Notes: a model not told the origin generated them from the letters alone. A stretch of 30,236 bases of DNA from an uncultured Clostridia bacterium (GCA_934167435.1 CAKPKZ010000004.1:1-30236), one strand, 5' to 3'. Positions 15,346-24,652 are shown, counted from the stretch's first letter. Made by a program: numbers and translations.

Positions 15346-15930
15346 ATGTTTAAACATTTACCAAATATATTAACAATAATTAGATTTTTATTAATACCTT
15401 TAATATTATATTTTATATTTACAGGTAATTATCTATTTGCATTTGTGTTTTTTACTGTTTCTGGCATTACCGACATTGCAGATGGTTGTATTGCTAGAAA
15501 GTTCAATTTAATTTCAAATTTTGGAAAATTAATGGATCCATTAGCAGATAAGTTAACACAAATAAGTGTTTTAGCAGCTCTTGTAATTGTTAAAATAATA
15601 CCTGTATGGATTTTAGCTATAGTATTACTTAAAGAATTTATTATGGTTGTTGGAGCCTCTTTCCTTTACGGAAAAGATGTTGTAGTTTACAGTAGATGGT
15701 ATGGAAAATTAGCAACAGTTTTATTTTATTTAGCAATAGTAGTTTCATTGCTTTTAAGTAAATTTAATTTAACTGGTATATGGTCTAATTTAGATATGTT
15801 TTTATATTATATAGCTTTAATTGCAACAGTCTTCGCACTTATAATGTATGTTCTTACTTTATACAATAAAGGTTTTATAAATAAAGATGATTTAAAAAAA
15901 GATGTTACAATTGAAAAAAAGGAAAAATGA
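15346..15930 (+). CDS. pgsA: CDP-diacylglycerol-glycerol-3-phosphate 3-phosphatidyltransferase
   Basis: 194 residues, multi-pass membrane enzyme. It makes phosphatidylglycerophosphate, the precursor of phosphatidylglycerol. The CDP-alcohol transferase signature is complete: D-I-A-D-G-C-I-A-R, eight residues, G-K-L-M-D-P-L-A-D. The start FKHLPNILTIIRFLLIPLI is typical of PgsA. TGGAGGAATC precedes the ATG. It lies 20 bases after the ClpE-like gene, probably in one transcript, with a terminator overlapping the stop. Confidence 0.94.
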   Translation: MFKHLPNILTIIRFLLIPLILYFIFTGNYLFAFVFFTVSGITDIADGCIARKFNLISNFGKLMDPLADKLTQISVLAALVIVKIIPVWILAIVLLKEFIMVVGASFLYGKDVVVYSRWYGKLATVLFYLAIVVSLLLSKFNLTGIWSNLDMFLYYIALIATVFALIMYVLTLYNKGFINKDDLKKDVTIEKKEK

Positions 15931-15950
15931 GTGAAATTTTCACTCTTTTT
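15929..15950. terminator. Bidirectional terminator after pgsA
   Basis: GAGTGAA (15929-15935) pairs with TTCACTC (15939-15945) around a 3-base loop, followed by five T; on the minus strand a T run also follows. The stem includes the last bases of the pgsA TGA stop. It also ends the minus-strand operon finishing at 15964. Confidence 0.8.
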
Positions 15951-15963
15951 CCTTTTTATAAAT

Positions 15964-16578
15964 CTATTCAAAATCTTCTATAACCTTATTAAGTTCCCAT
16001 ATTCCTATTACTTTTAATCCATTGTTTATATTATTTTTATCTGTTTGAGTTAAATAATCTGTTGATATATCTGTTTTTTCATATTCAACTTCCTTATTTT
16101 CGTTATTTATTTTATATATTACAATTCTTCCTTCTACATCTCTTAAAACAAATTCCTCATTACATCTTCCTTCAAATTGTTTAGATATAACAATTTCATT
16201 TGATGAGAATTTTTTTACTTCCCATCCCTCATACTCTTTTTCTAAATCTTGTTTTGTTTTATTTACTAAGTTTGTATTTACGCTTTTCTCTTCAACAATT
16301 GTATGTCTGCATTCTTGATAATTTTTTTCTATTTTTATTATTGCACTTGGAGATATTTTTTCTTCTTCAGAATTTGTTGTTAATAATTCTTGATTTTGTT
16401 CATAATTATATTCATCTGTACAATCATCTATAATAACTTCCGAAATTTCTGTAATTTTGCTTTCATTTGGTAAATTTTTTACATTACTATTATTATTGTT
16501 ATTATATATTGTATATCCAAAAAATACAGATAATCCCATTACAATAACTGCTAATGCTAGTATTATTAATTTTCTCAT
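15964..16578 (-). CDS. BofC C-terminal-domain-like exported protein
   Basis: 204 residues. The start is the ATG at 16576-16578, preceded by GAGGG; the frame stays open upstream to 16659 without a ribosome binding site. One N-terminal helix (about 4-22) acts as signal anchor, then an acidic linker, a central region (IKIEKNYQECRHTIVEE), and a C-terminal domain with VEGRIVIYKINNENKEVEY, then STDYLTQTDKNNINNGL and ELNKVIEDFE. The last part resembles the BofC_C domain. In Bacillus BofC restrains the SpoIVB protease in sigma-K signalling; in Clostridia such proteins are common and of untested role. Last gene of the hslO-ppaC-NlpC-comEC unit. Confidence 0.7.
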   Translation of the reverse strand: MRKLIILALAVIVMGLSVFFGYTIYNNNNNSNVKNLPNESKITEISEVIIDDCTDEYNYEQNQELLTTNSEEEKISPSAIIKIEKNYQECRHTIVEEKSVNTNLVNKTKQDLEKEYEGWEVKKFSSNEIVISKQFEGRCNEEFVLRDVEGRIVIYKINNENKEVEYEKTDISTDYLTQTDKNNINNGLKVIGIWELNKVIEDFE

Positions 16579-16615
16579 ATACTTTCCCTCACAATTCTTT
16601 TTCTTTAGTATGTAC

Positions 16616-19064
16616 TTATTTAGAAAATTTATGCAATACATCCAAATTCTTTTTCCCATTTGTTTTTATTATAATTTCTCCCATTTTGTCTGTTCTATAA
16701 ATTTGTGTATTTATTAATTTTAAATTATTAATTGTAATATTTGAGGGATGCCCAAATTTATTTTCCTCCCCTACGCCAATAAGAGCTATTTTAGGTCTCA
16801 CAGCATTTAAAAATTCTTGAATAGAGGATGTTTTAGAACCATGATGAGCAACTTTTAAGATTGTGGATTTTAATATATTTAAATTAATATATTTGTTTAA
16901 TATTTCCTTTTCTGCTATTTCTTCTATGTCTCCTGTAAATAGCATAGAAAATTTATTGTAAACTAATTTACATACCATAGAATTATTATTTATTATGTTC
17001 TGATTTACAATATTTTTCGAACATGGCCAAAGTATATTAAAATATAAATTATCTTCAATTATCACTTTTTGTCCTGCTTCTACAACATTTATATTTATGT
17101 TTTTTTCTTTAGCAATTTTAATAACATTCTTATAATTTTCACATTCTTCATATTGCTTTCCAATAATTATATTTTTTATATTTATTTCTTCCATAACATA
17201 CAGTAATCCACCGAACGTGGTCATAATCGAAATGACTTATTAACAAATAATCTACACTTGTATACCCTCTATTTAATATATATGGCAAAATTACCGATTT
17301 TCCAATATCAAAATTGGAATTATTTTTTCCACCTCCATCTAATAAAATTGTTTTATTTTTTGGGGTTATAATAAATGTACTGTCTCCTTGACCTACATCT
17401 ATAAAATAAATTCTTAAATCCTTTGGAATGTTTAAATATATACTTAGAATAGCTATAAATAATAATGTTAGTATTCCTATTTTTTTTAATTTTGGTTTTG
17501 TTTTAAATTTTATTAATGCAATTGTGTTTTTTAATCTAATTTTTGTTATTGTACTTTTGCGTGTTTTATATATATAATACCAAATTTGAATACTAAAAAT
17601 TATAATAAAATACATAATAATTCCAATTATATTAGGTGTTGGTATATATATTTTTGCAAAAGGTAAAACACTAAAATTTGAAATTAATATTAGTACTTTT
17701 ATTAATAAACTTAATATTAATTCTATAAAACTGGCTAATTTTATATTAATAATTAAAATAATTACATATACAAGTCCTATTATTATAATTGGTCCTATTA
17801 TTATACTTGTTAAAAGGTTTGTTAAAATAAAGTATAATCCTAAGGTACTGTAATGTATAACTGATACAATAAAAATTAATATTTGAGCTGATATTATAAC
17901 TGCTAATGATTCTCCAAATTTATTATCTAATACACTTTTTTTATATTTGTTTTTTATAGTTTTTAACAAATTAAATACTGTTTTATTAAATAAAACTATG
18001 CTTATTGTTCCCGCATAAGAAAATTGGAAACCTAAATCATAAATTATAAATGGATTATATATTAAAAGTACAAATGCTGAAAATGAAATATTTGTTATTG
18101 TATCACTTTTTTTATATAAAATATTAGCTAAAGTTGTTAATATTCCCATTATAGTTGCCCTAACAACTGATGCCGAAAATCCTACAATAAACATATACAT
18201 TGTTATTGTTAAAATTGTTATATATTTACTTTTTCTGTATCCAACTAGTTTTTTCAGTACTATACTAACTCCCAATATTATATAAGAAATATGCATTCCA
18301 GATATTGCTAAAATATGTGACATACTACTTGTTCTAAAATTTTCTATAGTATTTTCATCTATATTTTTTGTTTCTCCTAAAATTATTCCTAAAAAAATAT
18401 CCTTTGTTTCATCTGACATATTTTTAGAAATCTTGTCTTTTAAAATGTTGTGAATTTTATTTGAATACTTAAATACTACATTTTTATTATTGCTTTTTAT
18501 TTTCTTTACTTCATTGCATTTTATTGTTCCATATATTTTTTTACCTTTTAAATATTTACTATAATCAAATCCCTTATAATTTCTTTGTGTAGAAGGTTTT
18601 TTATACTCTCCTTTTAAGTATACTTTGTCTCCATATTCTATTTCTATATTTTTATTTACATATGCATATAAGTAAATATTTGTTTTTTCTATTTTTATTT
18701 TATAAATATTATTGTATTCTTTTTCAATTTTGTTACTTTCTACAATTGCTACAGTATTAATTTTCTCCATATTTTGGTATATATTATCATATTTTTTATT
18801 ATAATAATTAACAGTTATATTTGAAATTAACGACATTAATATTATTAGAATTAAATTTTTCTTATTTATATATAGTTTAATATATCTAAAGTATCTTTTT
18901 AATGATAAGATTTTAAATTTATTTTTTGATCTAAAAATGTTTTTTGTAAAGTAATATATTGCAATTATAGCAAACCAAAAAAGGGATATACTTTTATTGT
19001 TGTATATCCCCCATATTATACCTATTATATAACCTATAATTGCAACTAAAATTGGTCTTTTCAT
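16616..19064 (-). CDS. comEC: ComEC/Rec2 DNA-uptake channel, +1 frameshift at GTT-CGG
   Basis: ComEC carries transforming DNA across the membrane. The zero frame from ATG 19064 (ribosome binding site AGGAGGT) covers the N-terminal OB-like region, the membrane Competence domain with SSMSHILAISGMHISYII, and the start of the metallo-beta-lactamase domain (FIDVGQGDS, ISHFDYDHV). It then leaves the family and stops 21 codons later, at 17148. Skipping one C at 17213 gives DHV-GGLLYVMEEI and continues through LFTGDIEE and LKVAHHGSKTSS to the stop at 16616. The joined product is about 815 residues, a full-length ComEC with no other lesion. The break is GTT-CGG, exactly as in bofA. Recoding, mutation or sequencing error are the options. 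A frame opening at 17224 is the 3' half. Confidence 0.85.
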
Positions 19065-19082
19065 GTACCTCCTTAATTGCTA

Positions 19083-20480
19083 TTAATTAAATATTCTTCT
19101 TGCTCCAACATAATTTGTTTTATAGTAACCACTTAATAATGTATCTGTTGTTACTCCTCTTGATGCATTTGCTGCATGTATAAATGTACCTCCACTAATG
19201 TATATACCTACGTGATTTATTCCTGATTTTCCAAACATAACTAAATCGCCTGCTTGTAAATTGGTTACAGCTGTTCCATTACTATATTGTGCTGCTGCAG
19301 TTCTGTTTATTGAAACTCCGAAATGTTTATATACATATTGTGTAAATCCTGAACAGTCAAACCCACTAGTTGTTGTTCCTCCATATACATATTTATATCC
19401 TAAATATTGCTTTGCATATGCTACTACCTCTGCCCCTTTATTTGTTGTAGCGGCCTGCTCATTATTTTTTGATATATTAGTATTGTTGTTTTTAGCTTCT
19501 TCTGTTTTTTCATTTTCTGCTGGTTGTCTTACAGTTTCTGCTCCTCTTGATGTTTCTTGTTTTCTATCTGATAATAATTGTGTAGAAACATAACCTTGTT
19601 CTCCATTTACTTCTACTTTGCTCCAACCATTTGATTCTTCTATTATTTTTACTTCTGTATTTTGAGTTAAACTCTTTATTACATCACTACTTGTATTTGG
19701 TTTTTGTCTTAAATTAATTGCTGATGGACTTACATATTTTGTTTTGTTAACAGTATTATTTTCTTCTAGATTTTCTTGTTTTTCTTCGGTTTTTTCTTCT
19801 TTTTGCTCATTGTTTTGTTTTTCTTCTACTGCTTTATCTTCTTCTTTGTTTTGTGATGAGCTATTGTCATTTTCTCCTACATATTCTATTTTGTCTAATA
19901 TTATCCAGCCTTGTTTATTATCATATTCTATGTATGCCCAATTGTTTTTTATATCTGTTACATTTACCTTTTGTTCTGCTTTTGCAGTGTCTATAGTACT
20001 TGCTTGTATTAGTGGTATTATTCTTATTGATGTTTCCTGTTTTACTTTGTAAGTTCCTATTTTATTTTCTGTAATATTATTTTCTTGTGCTGGTTTTTGT
20101 TCTTCACTAGTTTGGTTTTCTGGCTCTGCAACAGTTTGTGTAGTTTCTTGTGTTGGTTCTTTAACTGTATTTTCTTCGTTATTTGACTCTGTTTGTGTAT
20201 CTTCTTTAACATCTAATAAATCTTGTCTTAAATATCCTTCTATTGATTTATATTTTACTTTATACCATTGGCCATCTTTTTCTAATATTTCTACTTTATC
20301 GCTTTGTGAGGCTTGCTCTAAAATTTTTGAATCTGATGTTGGTTTTTGTCTTAAGTTTGCTGTTTCAACTTTTATTGTAGCTGTATTGGCAGCTAATGCT
20401 TGCATATTAATACTTGCTAAAACTGCTGTTGAAATTACTGTTACTTTTAGAATATTTTTAATATTCTTTATATTTTTCAT
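19083..20480 (-). CDS. Secreted NlpC/P60 peptidoglycan hydrolase with three SH3b domains
   Basis: 465 residues. The signal peptide ends ALA-A near residue 31. Three bacterial SH3 domains follow: about 34-92 (NLRQKPTSDSKIL), 142-200 (a degenerate copy), and 247-305 (NLRQKPNTSSDVI), separated by Glu/Gln/Asn-rich linkers. The C-terminal NlpC/P60 domain (350-465) has Cys376 (FDCSGF), His423 (NHVGIY) and His435, the catalytic set of D,L-endopeptidases. It should cut peptide cross-links in the wall. It lies between ppaC (13 bases upstream) and comEC (18 bases downstream) in one minus-strand run. Confidence 0.93.
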   Translation of the reverse strand: MKNIKNIKNILKVTVISTAVLASINMQALAANTATIKVETANLRQKPTSDSKILEQASQSDKVEILEKDGQWYKVKYKSIEGYLRQDLLDVKEDTQTESNNEENTVKEPTQETTQTVAEPENQTSEEQKPAQENNITENKIGTYKVKQETSIRIIPLIQASTIDTAKAEQKVNVTDIKNNWAYIEYDNKQGWIILDKIEYVGENDNSSSQNKEEDKAVEEKQNNEQKEEKTEEKQENLEENNTVNKTKYVSPSAINLRQKPNTSSDVIKSLTQNTEVKIIEESNGWSKVEVNGEQGYVSTQLLSDRKQETSRGAETVRQPAENEKTEEAKNNNTNISKNNEQAATTNKGAEVVAYAKQYLGYKYVYGGTTTSGFDCSGFTQYVYKHFGVSINRTAAAQYSNGTAVTNLQAGDLVMFGKSGINHVGIYISGGTFIHAANASRGVTTDTLLSGYYKTNYVGARRIFN

Positions 20481-20492
20481 ATTCTTACTCCC

Positions 20493-21413
20493 TTATATAC
20501 ACTTTTCAACCATTGGTAATAGTTGTTTTTTTCTAGAAACAACCCCTTCTAATAAAGCTGTATTATTTTCTAATTTACAACTTTTTTCTATAATATCTAC
20601 TCTATTTCCTAAAGCTATTATTTCAGAGTTACTATTTAATATATCTGTTATTGCTAATACAAATAGATTTAATCCTTTTTTATTTATTTCATTGTTAATT
20701 GCTTCTTCTAGTTTACTTTGTCTTTTTAATACATCTTCTATACTTACTGTATTTATTTGTGCAATTACATATTTAACTCCATTTTTTTCTAAACTCTTAG
20801 CATCTAAGTTTATTAGTTCTTCTTCTGAATATTCGTCTAAATCTGTTCCTGCTTTTAACATTTCTAGTCCATATTCTTCTACATTTATATTAGCAATTTC
20901 AGCTAATTTTTTTGCAGCTTCTATATCATATTTAGTGCATGTTGGTGATTTAAATAATAGTGTGTCTGAAATAATTGCACTTAACATTAATATTGCTTCT
21001 TTTCTTTCTATCTCTATATTTTTTTGTACAAACTCATTATATAAAATTGTTGATGTACATCCATAAGGTTTTGCTGTATAGTATAGAGGTTCTACTGTTT
21101 GAAAATTTGCAATTCTATGATGATCTATTACTTCTACGATTTTTGCTTTTTCTATTCCTTCAGCACTTTGAGAAAATTCGTTATGATCTATTAATATTAC
21201 CTTTTCTCCTTCTTCTACTTTTTCTATTAATTCTGGTGCTTCAATTTTTAAGTAGTTTAATGCATATTCAGTTTCTTTGTTTATATTTCCTAACCTTACT
21301 GCTTTAACATTTTGTTTTCCTTCTTTTTTGTCTAATATTTCTTTTACTATGCTTGAGCATATTGTATCTGTATCTGGATTTTTATGTCCAAAAATTAATA
21401 TTTTTTCTTCCAT
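20493..21413 (-). CDS. ppaC: Manganese-dependent inorganic pyrophosphatase
   Basis: 306 residues, the usual length. It hydrolyses pyrophosphate to two phosphates. This is the DHH family: GHKNPDTDT (His10, Asp14, Asp16), LIDHNE (Asp76), VIDHHR (97-99) and the C-terminal SRKKQLLP substrate-binding motif. AAGGAG precedes the ATG. It lies 30 bases after hslO in the same operon. Confidence 0.95.
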   Translation of the reverse strand: MEEKILIFGHKNPDTDTICSSIVKEILDKKEGKQNVKAVRLGNINKETEYALNYLKIEAPELIEKVEEGEKVILIDHNEFSQSAEGIEKAKIVEVIDHHRIANFQTVEPLYYTAKPYGCTSTILYNEFVQKNIEIERKEAILMLSAIISDTLLFKSPTCTKYDIEAAKKLAEIANINVEEYGLEMLKAGTDLDEYSEEELINLDAKSLEKNGVKYVIAQINTVSIEDVLKRQSKLEEAINNEINKKGLNLFVLAITDILNSNSEIIALGNRVDIIEKSCKLENNTALLEGVVSRKKQLLPMVEKCI

Positions 21414-21443
21414 TTTTATTTCTCCTTTTTATAAATTTTAATA

Positions 21444-22334
21444 TTATTCTTTATTATCGCTTTTATTTAATATTTCTTGTAATTCTTCTTTTGAAAATTT
21501 GTATTTTTTATTGCAAAAGTGACAAACTAATTCTGCTTTTTCATCTTGCTCTATTATTTCTTCTAAGTCCTTTTTACCTATTGCAATTAGCGCATTTGCC
21601 ATATTTTCTTTTGAACAGTCACATAAATATTTTGGTACAACATTGTCTTGTATAACTTTTACATTTTTGTCTCCTGTAATTTTTATTGCAATATCTTTTA
21701 GTGTTAATTTTTCATCTAGCATTTTTGAAATTGCTCCAGCTGCAAATATTGATTGTTCTAATTTTAGTATTTCTTCCTCTGTGGCATCTGGCATTGGAGT
21801 TATTAAATAACCTCCACTTTCTTTTACTCCATCTTTGTTAACTAAAACTCCTAGTGCTACTGCTGATGGTTTTTGTTCTGATGTTTGAAAGTATTTAGCA
21901 AAATCTTCTGCAATCTCTCCTGAAGATAGTGGACATATACCAACATATGGTTCTTTTAATCCTATGTCTTTTATTATATTTATATATCCATTATTACCTA
22001 CAGCTCCACCAACGTCTAATTTTCCAAATTCGTTTAATGGTATATCTACATATGGGTTTGAAACATACCCTTTAACTTGTGAATTATTATTAGCGGTTAC
22101 TAACATTGTACCTATTGGTCCGTTTCCATTAATTTTTATAGTTAATTTGTCTTTTTCATTTTTCATTTCATTTCCCATAATAGCTGCTATTGTTAGCATT
22201 CTACCAAATGCCGCTGTTACTACTGGGCTTAAGTCATGAGTTTTTCTTGCTTCTTCTACTAGGTTTGTTGTTTTTGCACAAACTACTGATACCTTTCCAT
22301 TATATGCTAAAAATTTTGTTATTTTGTCTCCCAT
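21444..22334 (-). CDS. hslO: Redox-regulated chaperone Hsp33
   Basis: 296 residues. It is an oxidation-activated holdase. The C-terminal redox switch has Cys238-x-Cys240 and Cys271-x-x-Cys274, which bind zinc when reduced. The N-terminal fold includes SPVVTAAFGRMLTIAAIMG and SGGYLITPMPDA. AAGGTGG lies ahead of the ATG. First gene of the operon running to 15964; its promoter lies at 22362-22390. Confidence 0.95.
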   Translation of the reverse strand: MGDKITKFLAYNGKVSVVCAKTTNLVEEARKTHDLSPVVTAAFGRMLTIAAIMGNEMKNEKDKLTIKINGNGPIGTMLVTANNNSQVKGYVSNPYVDIPLNEFGKLDVGGAVGNNGYINIIKDIGLKEPYVGICPLSSGEIAEDFAKYFQTSEQKPSAVALGVLVNKDGVKESGGYLITPMPDATEEEILKLEQSIFAAGAISKMLDEKLTLKDIAIKITGDKNVKVIQDNVVPKYLCDCSKENMANALIAIGKKDLEEIIEQDEKAELVCHFCNKKYKFSKEELQEILNKSDNKE

Positions 22335-22361
22335 TAATTCATACCACCTTTTTCCAGATGC

Positions 22362-22390
22362 ATTATAGCATTTTTTTGTTATAAATTCAA
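22362..22390 (-). promoter_or_regulatory. Promoter of the hslO operon
   Basis: TTGAAT (22385-22390) and TATAAT (22362-22367) with 17 bases between and TGC before the -10. It lies immediately after the terminator of the upstream transferase gene. Confidence 0.8.
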
Positions 22391-22419
22391 GAAAAAAAGC
22401 GATAAAAATCGCTTTTTTT
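22391..22419 (-). terminator. Terminator of the rpiB-transferase operon
   Basis: AGCGAT (22398-22403) pairs with ATCGCT (22408-22413) around AAAA, with A and T runs on either side. It directly follows the stop of the TagO-rubredoxin gene. Confidence 0.9.
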
Positions 22420-23656
22420 AATTGTGTATTTCAAACATATCTTTTCCTTCTCCACATACCGGGCATACCCAGTCGTCTGGTAATTCGTCAAATGAAGTTC
22501 CTGGCTTAATTCCAGCCTTTTCATTTCCATACTTAGGATTATATATATATTTACATTCAACACATTCATATCTTTGTGTTGAAGATGTCCTTTCTTTTTC
22601 TAAGTTTTTATATCCTAAAGCTATTGCTACAATTATCATTAGTAAGAATGATAATGCTTTCCAAATACCACTTTCAAATAAAATAATTGCAAATATTCCA
22701 AATGCTGCACTAATTCCATATAGTACTAGAACAGCTTGTTTTTGGCTAAATCCTTTATTTACTATTCTATGATGTAAATGCCCTTTATCTGCTTTAAATA
22801 CTGCTTTTATTGATTTACCTTTTATTAATCTTCTTATTATTGCCCATAATGTATCAAATATTGGCAATCCTAATACTATTAATGGTAAAACAATTACAAC
22901 TGCAGTGTATGTTTTCGCAATGCCTAAAATTGAAATAATTGACAATGAAAATCCTAAAAAGTTTGAACCTGTATCTCCTATAAATGTTTTAGCAGGAGCA
23001 AAATTAAATGGTAAAAATCCAACAAGTGCACCAGCTAATGCTGTTATTAGTAATATTGCTATCATTGGTGAGCCATTTAATACAAATATAATTAGTAATG
23101 ATATTGCAGATATTACAGAAATTCCAGAAGATAGTCCATCTAATCCATCTATTAAATTTATTGCATTTGTTACTCCTACAATCCACACTACAGTTATTAC
23201 CATTTTTAAGAATTCATTTAATTCTGGCATTTGATAAAACGGTAAAGTTATATCGTCTATTCTTATTCCAAATGCGACAACAACTACTGCTGCTAATAGC
23301 TGCCCTGATAATTTTGTTATTGGCTTTATTGGTTTTATATCGTCTATTATACAAGTTATTGAAATTACAAGTATTCCAAGAAACATTCCTATTAATTTTT
23401 TTCCATATAAGTCTTCGTCTAATAAATTTATAGAGCCTTCTATACTCATTACTATTAGTAAATATATAACAGAAACTAAAAAACCTAATATTACAGCTGG
23501 TCCTCCAAATTTTGGCATTGCCTTTTTATGCATTCTTCTTTCATCTTTTGGAACATCCACTGCGCCTATTTTTTTGGCTATTCTTATTGTATATGGTGTG
23601 GCCATAAAAGCTACTATAAATGCTAGTAAAAATGCTATAGCTATATTCCCCCACAT
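22418..23656 (-). CDS. TagO/WecA-type sugar-phosphate transferase fused to a rubredoxin domain
   Basis: 412 residues. Residues 1 to about 350 are a polytopic glycosyl-4 transferase that would load a sugar-1-phosphate onto undecaprenyl phosphate to start wall teichoic acid or polysaccharide synthesis: IIDDIKPI, NLIDGLDGLSSG, IGDTGSNFLGF and the cytoplasmic DKGHLHHRIVNKG are seen. The frame then continues without a break into a rubredoxin: RYECVECKYIYNP (Cys365, Cys368), PGTSFDELPDDW, and CPVCGEGKDMFE (Cys398, Cys401). The four cysteines should bind one iron or zinc. TagO and WecA normally end without such a domain. It starts 17 bases after rpiB. Lipid acceptor and sugar are inferred; MraY is less likely because of the HLHHR motif and context. 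Confidence 0.9.
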   Translation of the reverse strand: MWGNIAIAFLLAFIVAFMATPYTIRIAKKIGAVDVPKDERRMHKKAMPKFGGPAVILGFLVSVIYLLIVMSIEGSINLLDEDLYGKKLIGMFLGILVISITCIIDDIKPIKPITKLSGQLLAAVVVVAFGIRIDDITLPFYQMPELNEFLKMVITVVWIVGVTNAINLIDGLDGLSSGISVISAISLLIIFVLNGSPMIAILLITALAGALVGFLPFNFAPAKTFIGDTGSNFLGFSLSIISILGIAKTYTAVVIVLPLIVLGLPIFDTLWAIIRRLIKGKSIKAVFKADKGHLHHRIVNKGFSQKQAVLVLYGISAAFGIFAIILFESGIWKALSFLLMIIVAIALGYKNLEKERTSSTQRYECVECKYIYNPKYGNEKAGIKPGTSFDELPDDWVCPVCGEGKDMFEIHN

Positions 23657-23673
23657 AATATTCCCCCATCTTT

Positions 23674-24120
23674 TTATTTCATATTTTCATTTTCTATTTC
23701 TTCTATTATTTTTATTCTTTCTAAATGTCTTCCACCTTCAAATTCTGTTGCAAGCCACATTCTTAATATGCATATTGCATCATTAACACTTGTGTTGTCT
23801 GCTCCTAATGCTAATATATTGCTATTGTTGTGTAACTTAGCAAACTTTGCCATTTCTTCTGTATAGCATGGAGTACATCTAATTTCTTTAAATTTATTTG
23901 CTACAATACTCATTCCAATTCCAGAACGACATATTAATATTCCTTTATTATCTTTTTGTTTTTGTACTTCTTTTGCAACTTCCTTTGCTATGTTAGGATA
24001 GTCAACACTTTCTTCAGACATACAACCTAAATCTTTGTATGTAATTTCTTTTTCTTCTAAATATCTTTTTATTTCTTGTTTTAGTTTATAACCACCATGA
24101 TCGCATCCAATAATTATCAT
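23674..24120 (-). CDS. rpiB: Ribose-5-phosphate isomerase B
   Basis: 148 residues. It interconverts ribose-5-phosphate and ribulose-5-phosphate. GCDHGGYKLKQEI at the start, ILICRSGIGMSIVANK with the active-site cysteine, AKLHNNSNILALGA and a C-terminal FEGGRHLERI are RpiB/LacAB features. The CRSGIG variant of C-G/T-TGIG is noted; it appears to be a family variant, not damage. GGAGG precedes the ATG at 24118-24120. Confidence 0.93.
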   Translation of the reverse strand: MIIIGCDHGGYKLKQEIKRYLEEKEITYKDLGCMSEESVDYPNIAKEVAKEVQKQKDNKGILICRSGIGMSIVANKFKEIRCTPCYTEEMAKFAKLHNNSNILALGADNTSVNDAICILRMWLATEFEGGRHLERIKIIEEIENENMK

Positions 24121-24144
24121 ATGTATTCCTCCATTTCTTTTTAC

Positions 24145-24173
24145 AATATATCATATGTTATCGGATTTTACAA
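24145..24173 (-). promoter_or_regulatory. Promoter of rpiB and the TagO-rubredoxin gene
   Basis: TTGTAA (24168-24173) and TATATT (24145-24150), 17-base spacer, with TGA before the -10 (extended -10). Confidence 0.65.
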
Positions 24174-24200
24174 TAATTTTAAACAAATTCGATAAATTAC

Positions 24201-24229
24201 TTGCCAAAGTTTAAAAAATATGGTAAAAT
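24201..24229 (+). promoter_or_regulatory. Promoter of rpsT
   Basis: TTGCCA (24201-24206) and TAAAAT (24224-24229), 17-base spacer, TGG extension before the -10; divergent from the rpiB promoter. Confidence 0.7.
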
Positions 24230-24275
24230 ATCAAATGTTATAGTTTAATATAGACTAAGAGGAGGTGCTTATAGT

Positions 24276-24542
24276 ATGCCAAACATTAAATCAGCAAAGA
24301 AAAGAGTTAAAGTAATTGAGAAAAAAACTTTAAGAAATAATATGATTAAATCTGGATATAAATCAGCTGTTAAAAAATTCGAACAAGCTATAGAAGCTGG
24401 TAATATTGAAGAAGCTAAAACATTATTTTCTGAAGCTACAAAAAAAATAGATCAAGCTTGCACAAAAGGTGTTATAGTTAAAAATACTGCAGCTAGAAAA
24501 AAATCTAGTTTATCAAAAAAATTAAATGCGGCTATTGCTTAA
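24276..24542 (+). CDS. rpsT: 30S ribosomal protein S20
   Basis: 88 residues, basic and helical. MPNIKSAKKRVKVIEKKTLRN, then the conserved IKSGYKSAVKKF, and C-terminal GVIVKNTAARKKSSLSKKLN are diagnostic. It binds 16S rRNA early in 30S assembly. The ribosome binding site AGAGGAGGTG is strong. Single-gene unit with its own promoter and terminator. Confidence 0.97.
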   Translation: MPNIKSAKKRVKVIEKKTLRNNMIKSGYKSAVKKFEQAIEAGNIEEAKTLFSEATKKIDQACTKGVIVKNTAARKKSSLSKKLNAAIA

Positions 24543-24573
24543 ATTAAAATAAAAATTATGCATAGTTTTTATT

Positions 24574-24602
24574 AAAAAACACAGTAACATGTGTTTTTTT
24601 AT
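24574..24602 (+). terminator. rpsT terminator
   Basis: AAAAAACACA (24574-24583) pairs with TGTGTTTTTT (24590-24599) around a 6-base loop; the T run is part of the distal arm. Confidence 0.85.
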
Positions 24603-24610
24603 TTTAAAGA

Positions 24611-24652
24611 AAACCCAAATTGTTATAAAACTTAACAACTTGGGTTTATTTT
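24611..24652. terminator. Terminator of the ABC transporter operon
   Basis: AAACCCAA (24611-24618) pairs with TTGGGTTT (24640-24647), with inner GTTA/TAAC pairing. T-rich runs follow on the plus strand and, more weakly, on the minus strand. It lies just after the permease stop codon. Confidence 0.75.

Noticed and set aside
16616..17224. A separate 202-residue gene beginning MTTFGG
   Set aside because: It is the 3' half of comEC; its ATG lies inside the FDYDH codons and has no ribosome binding site.
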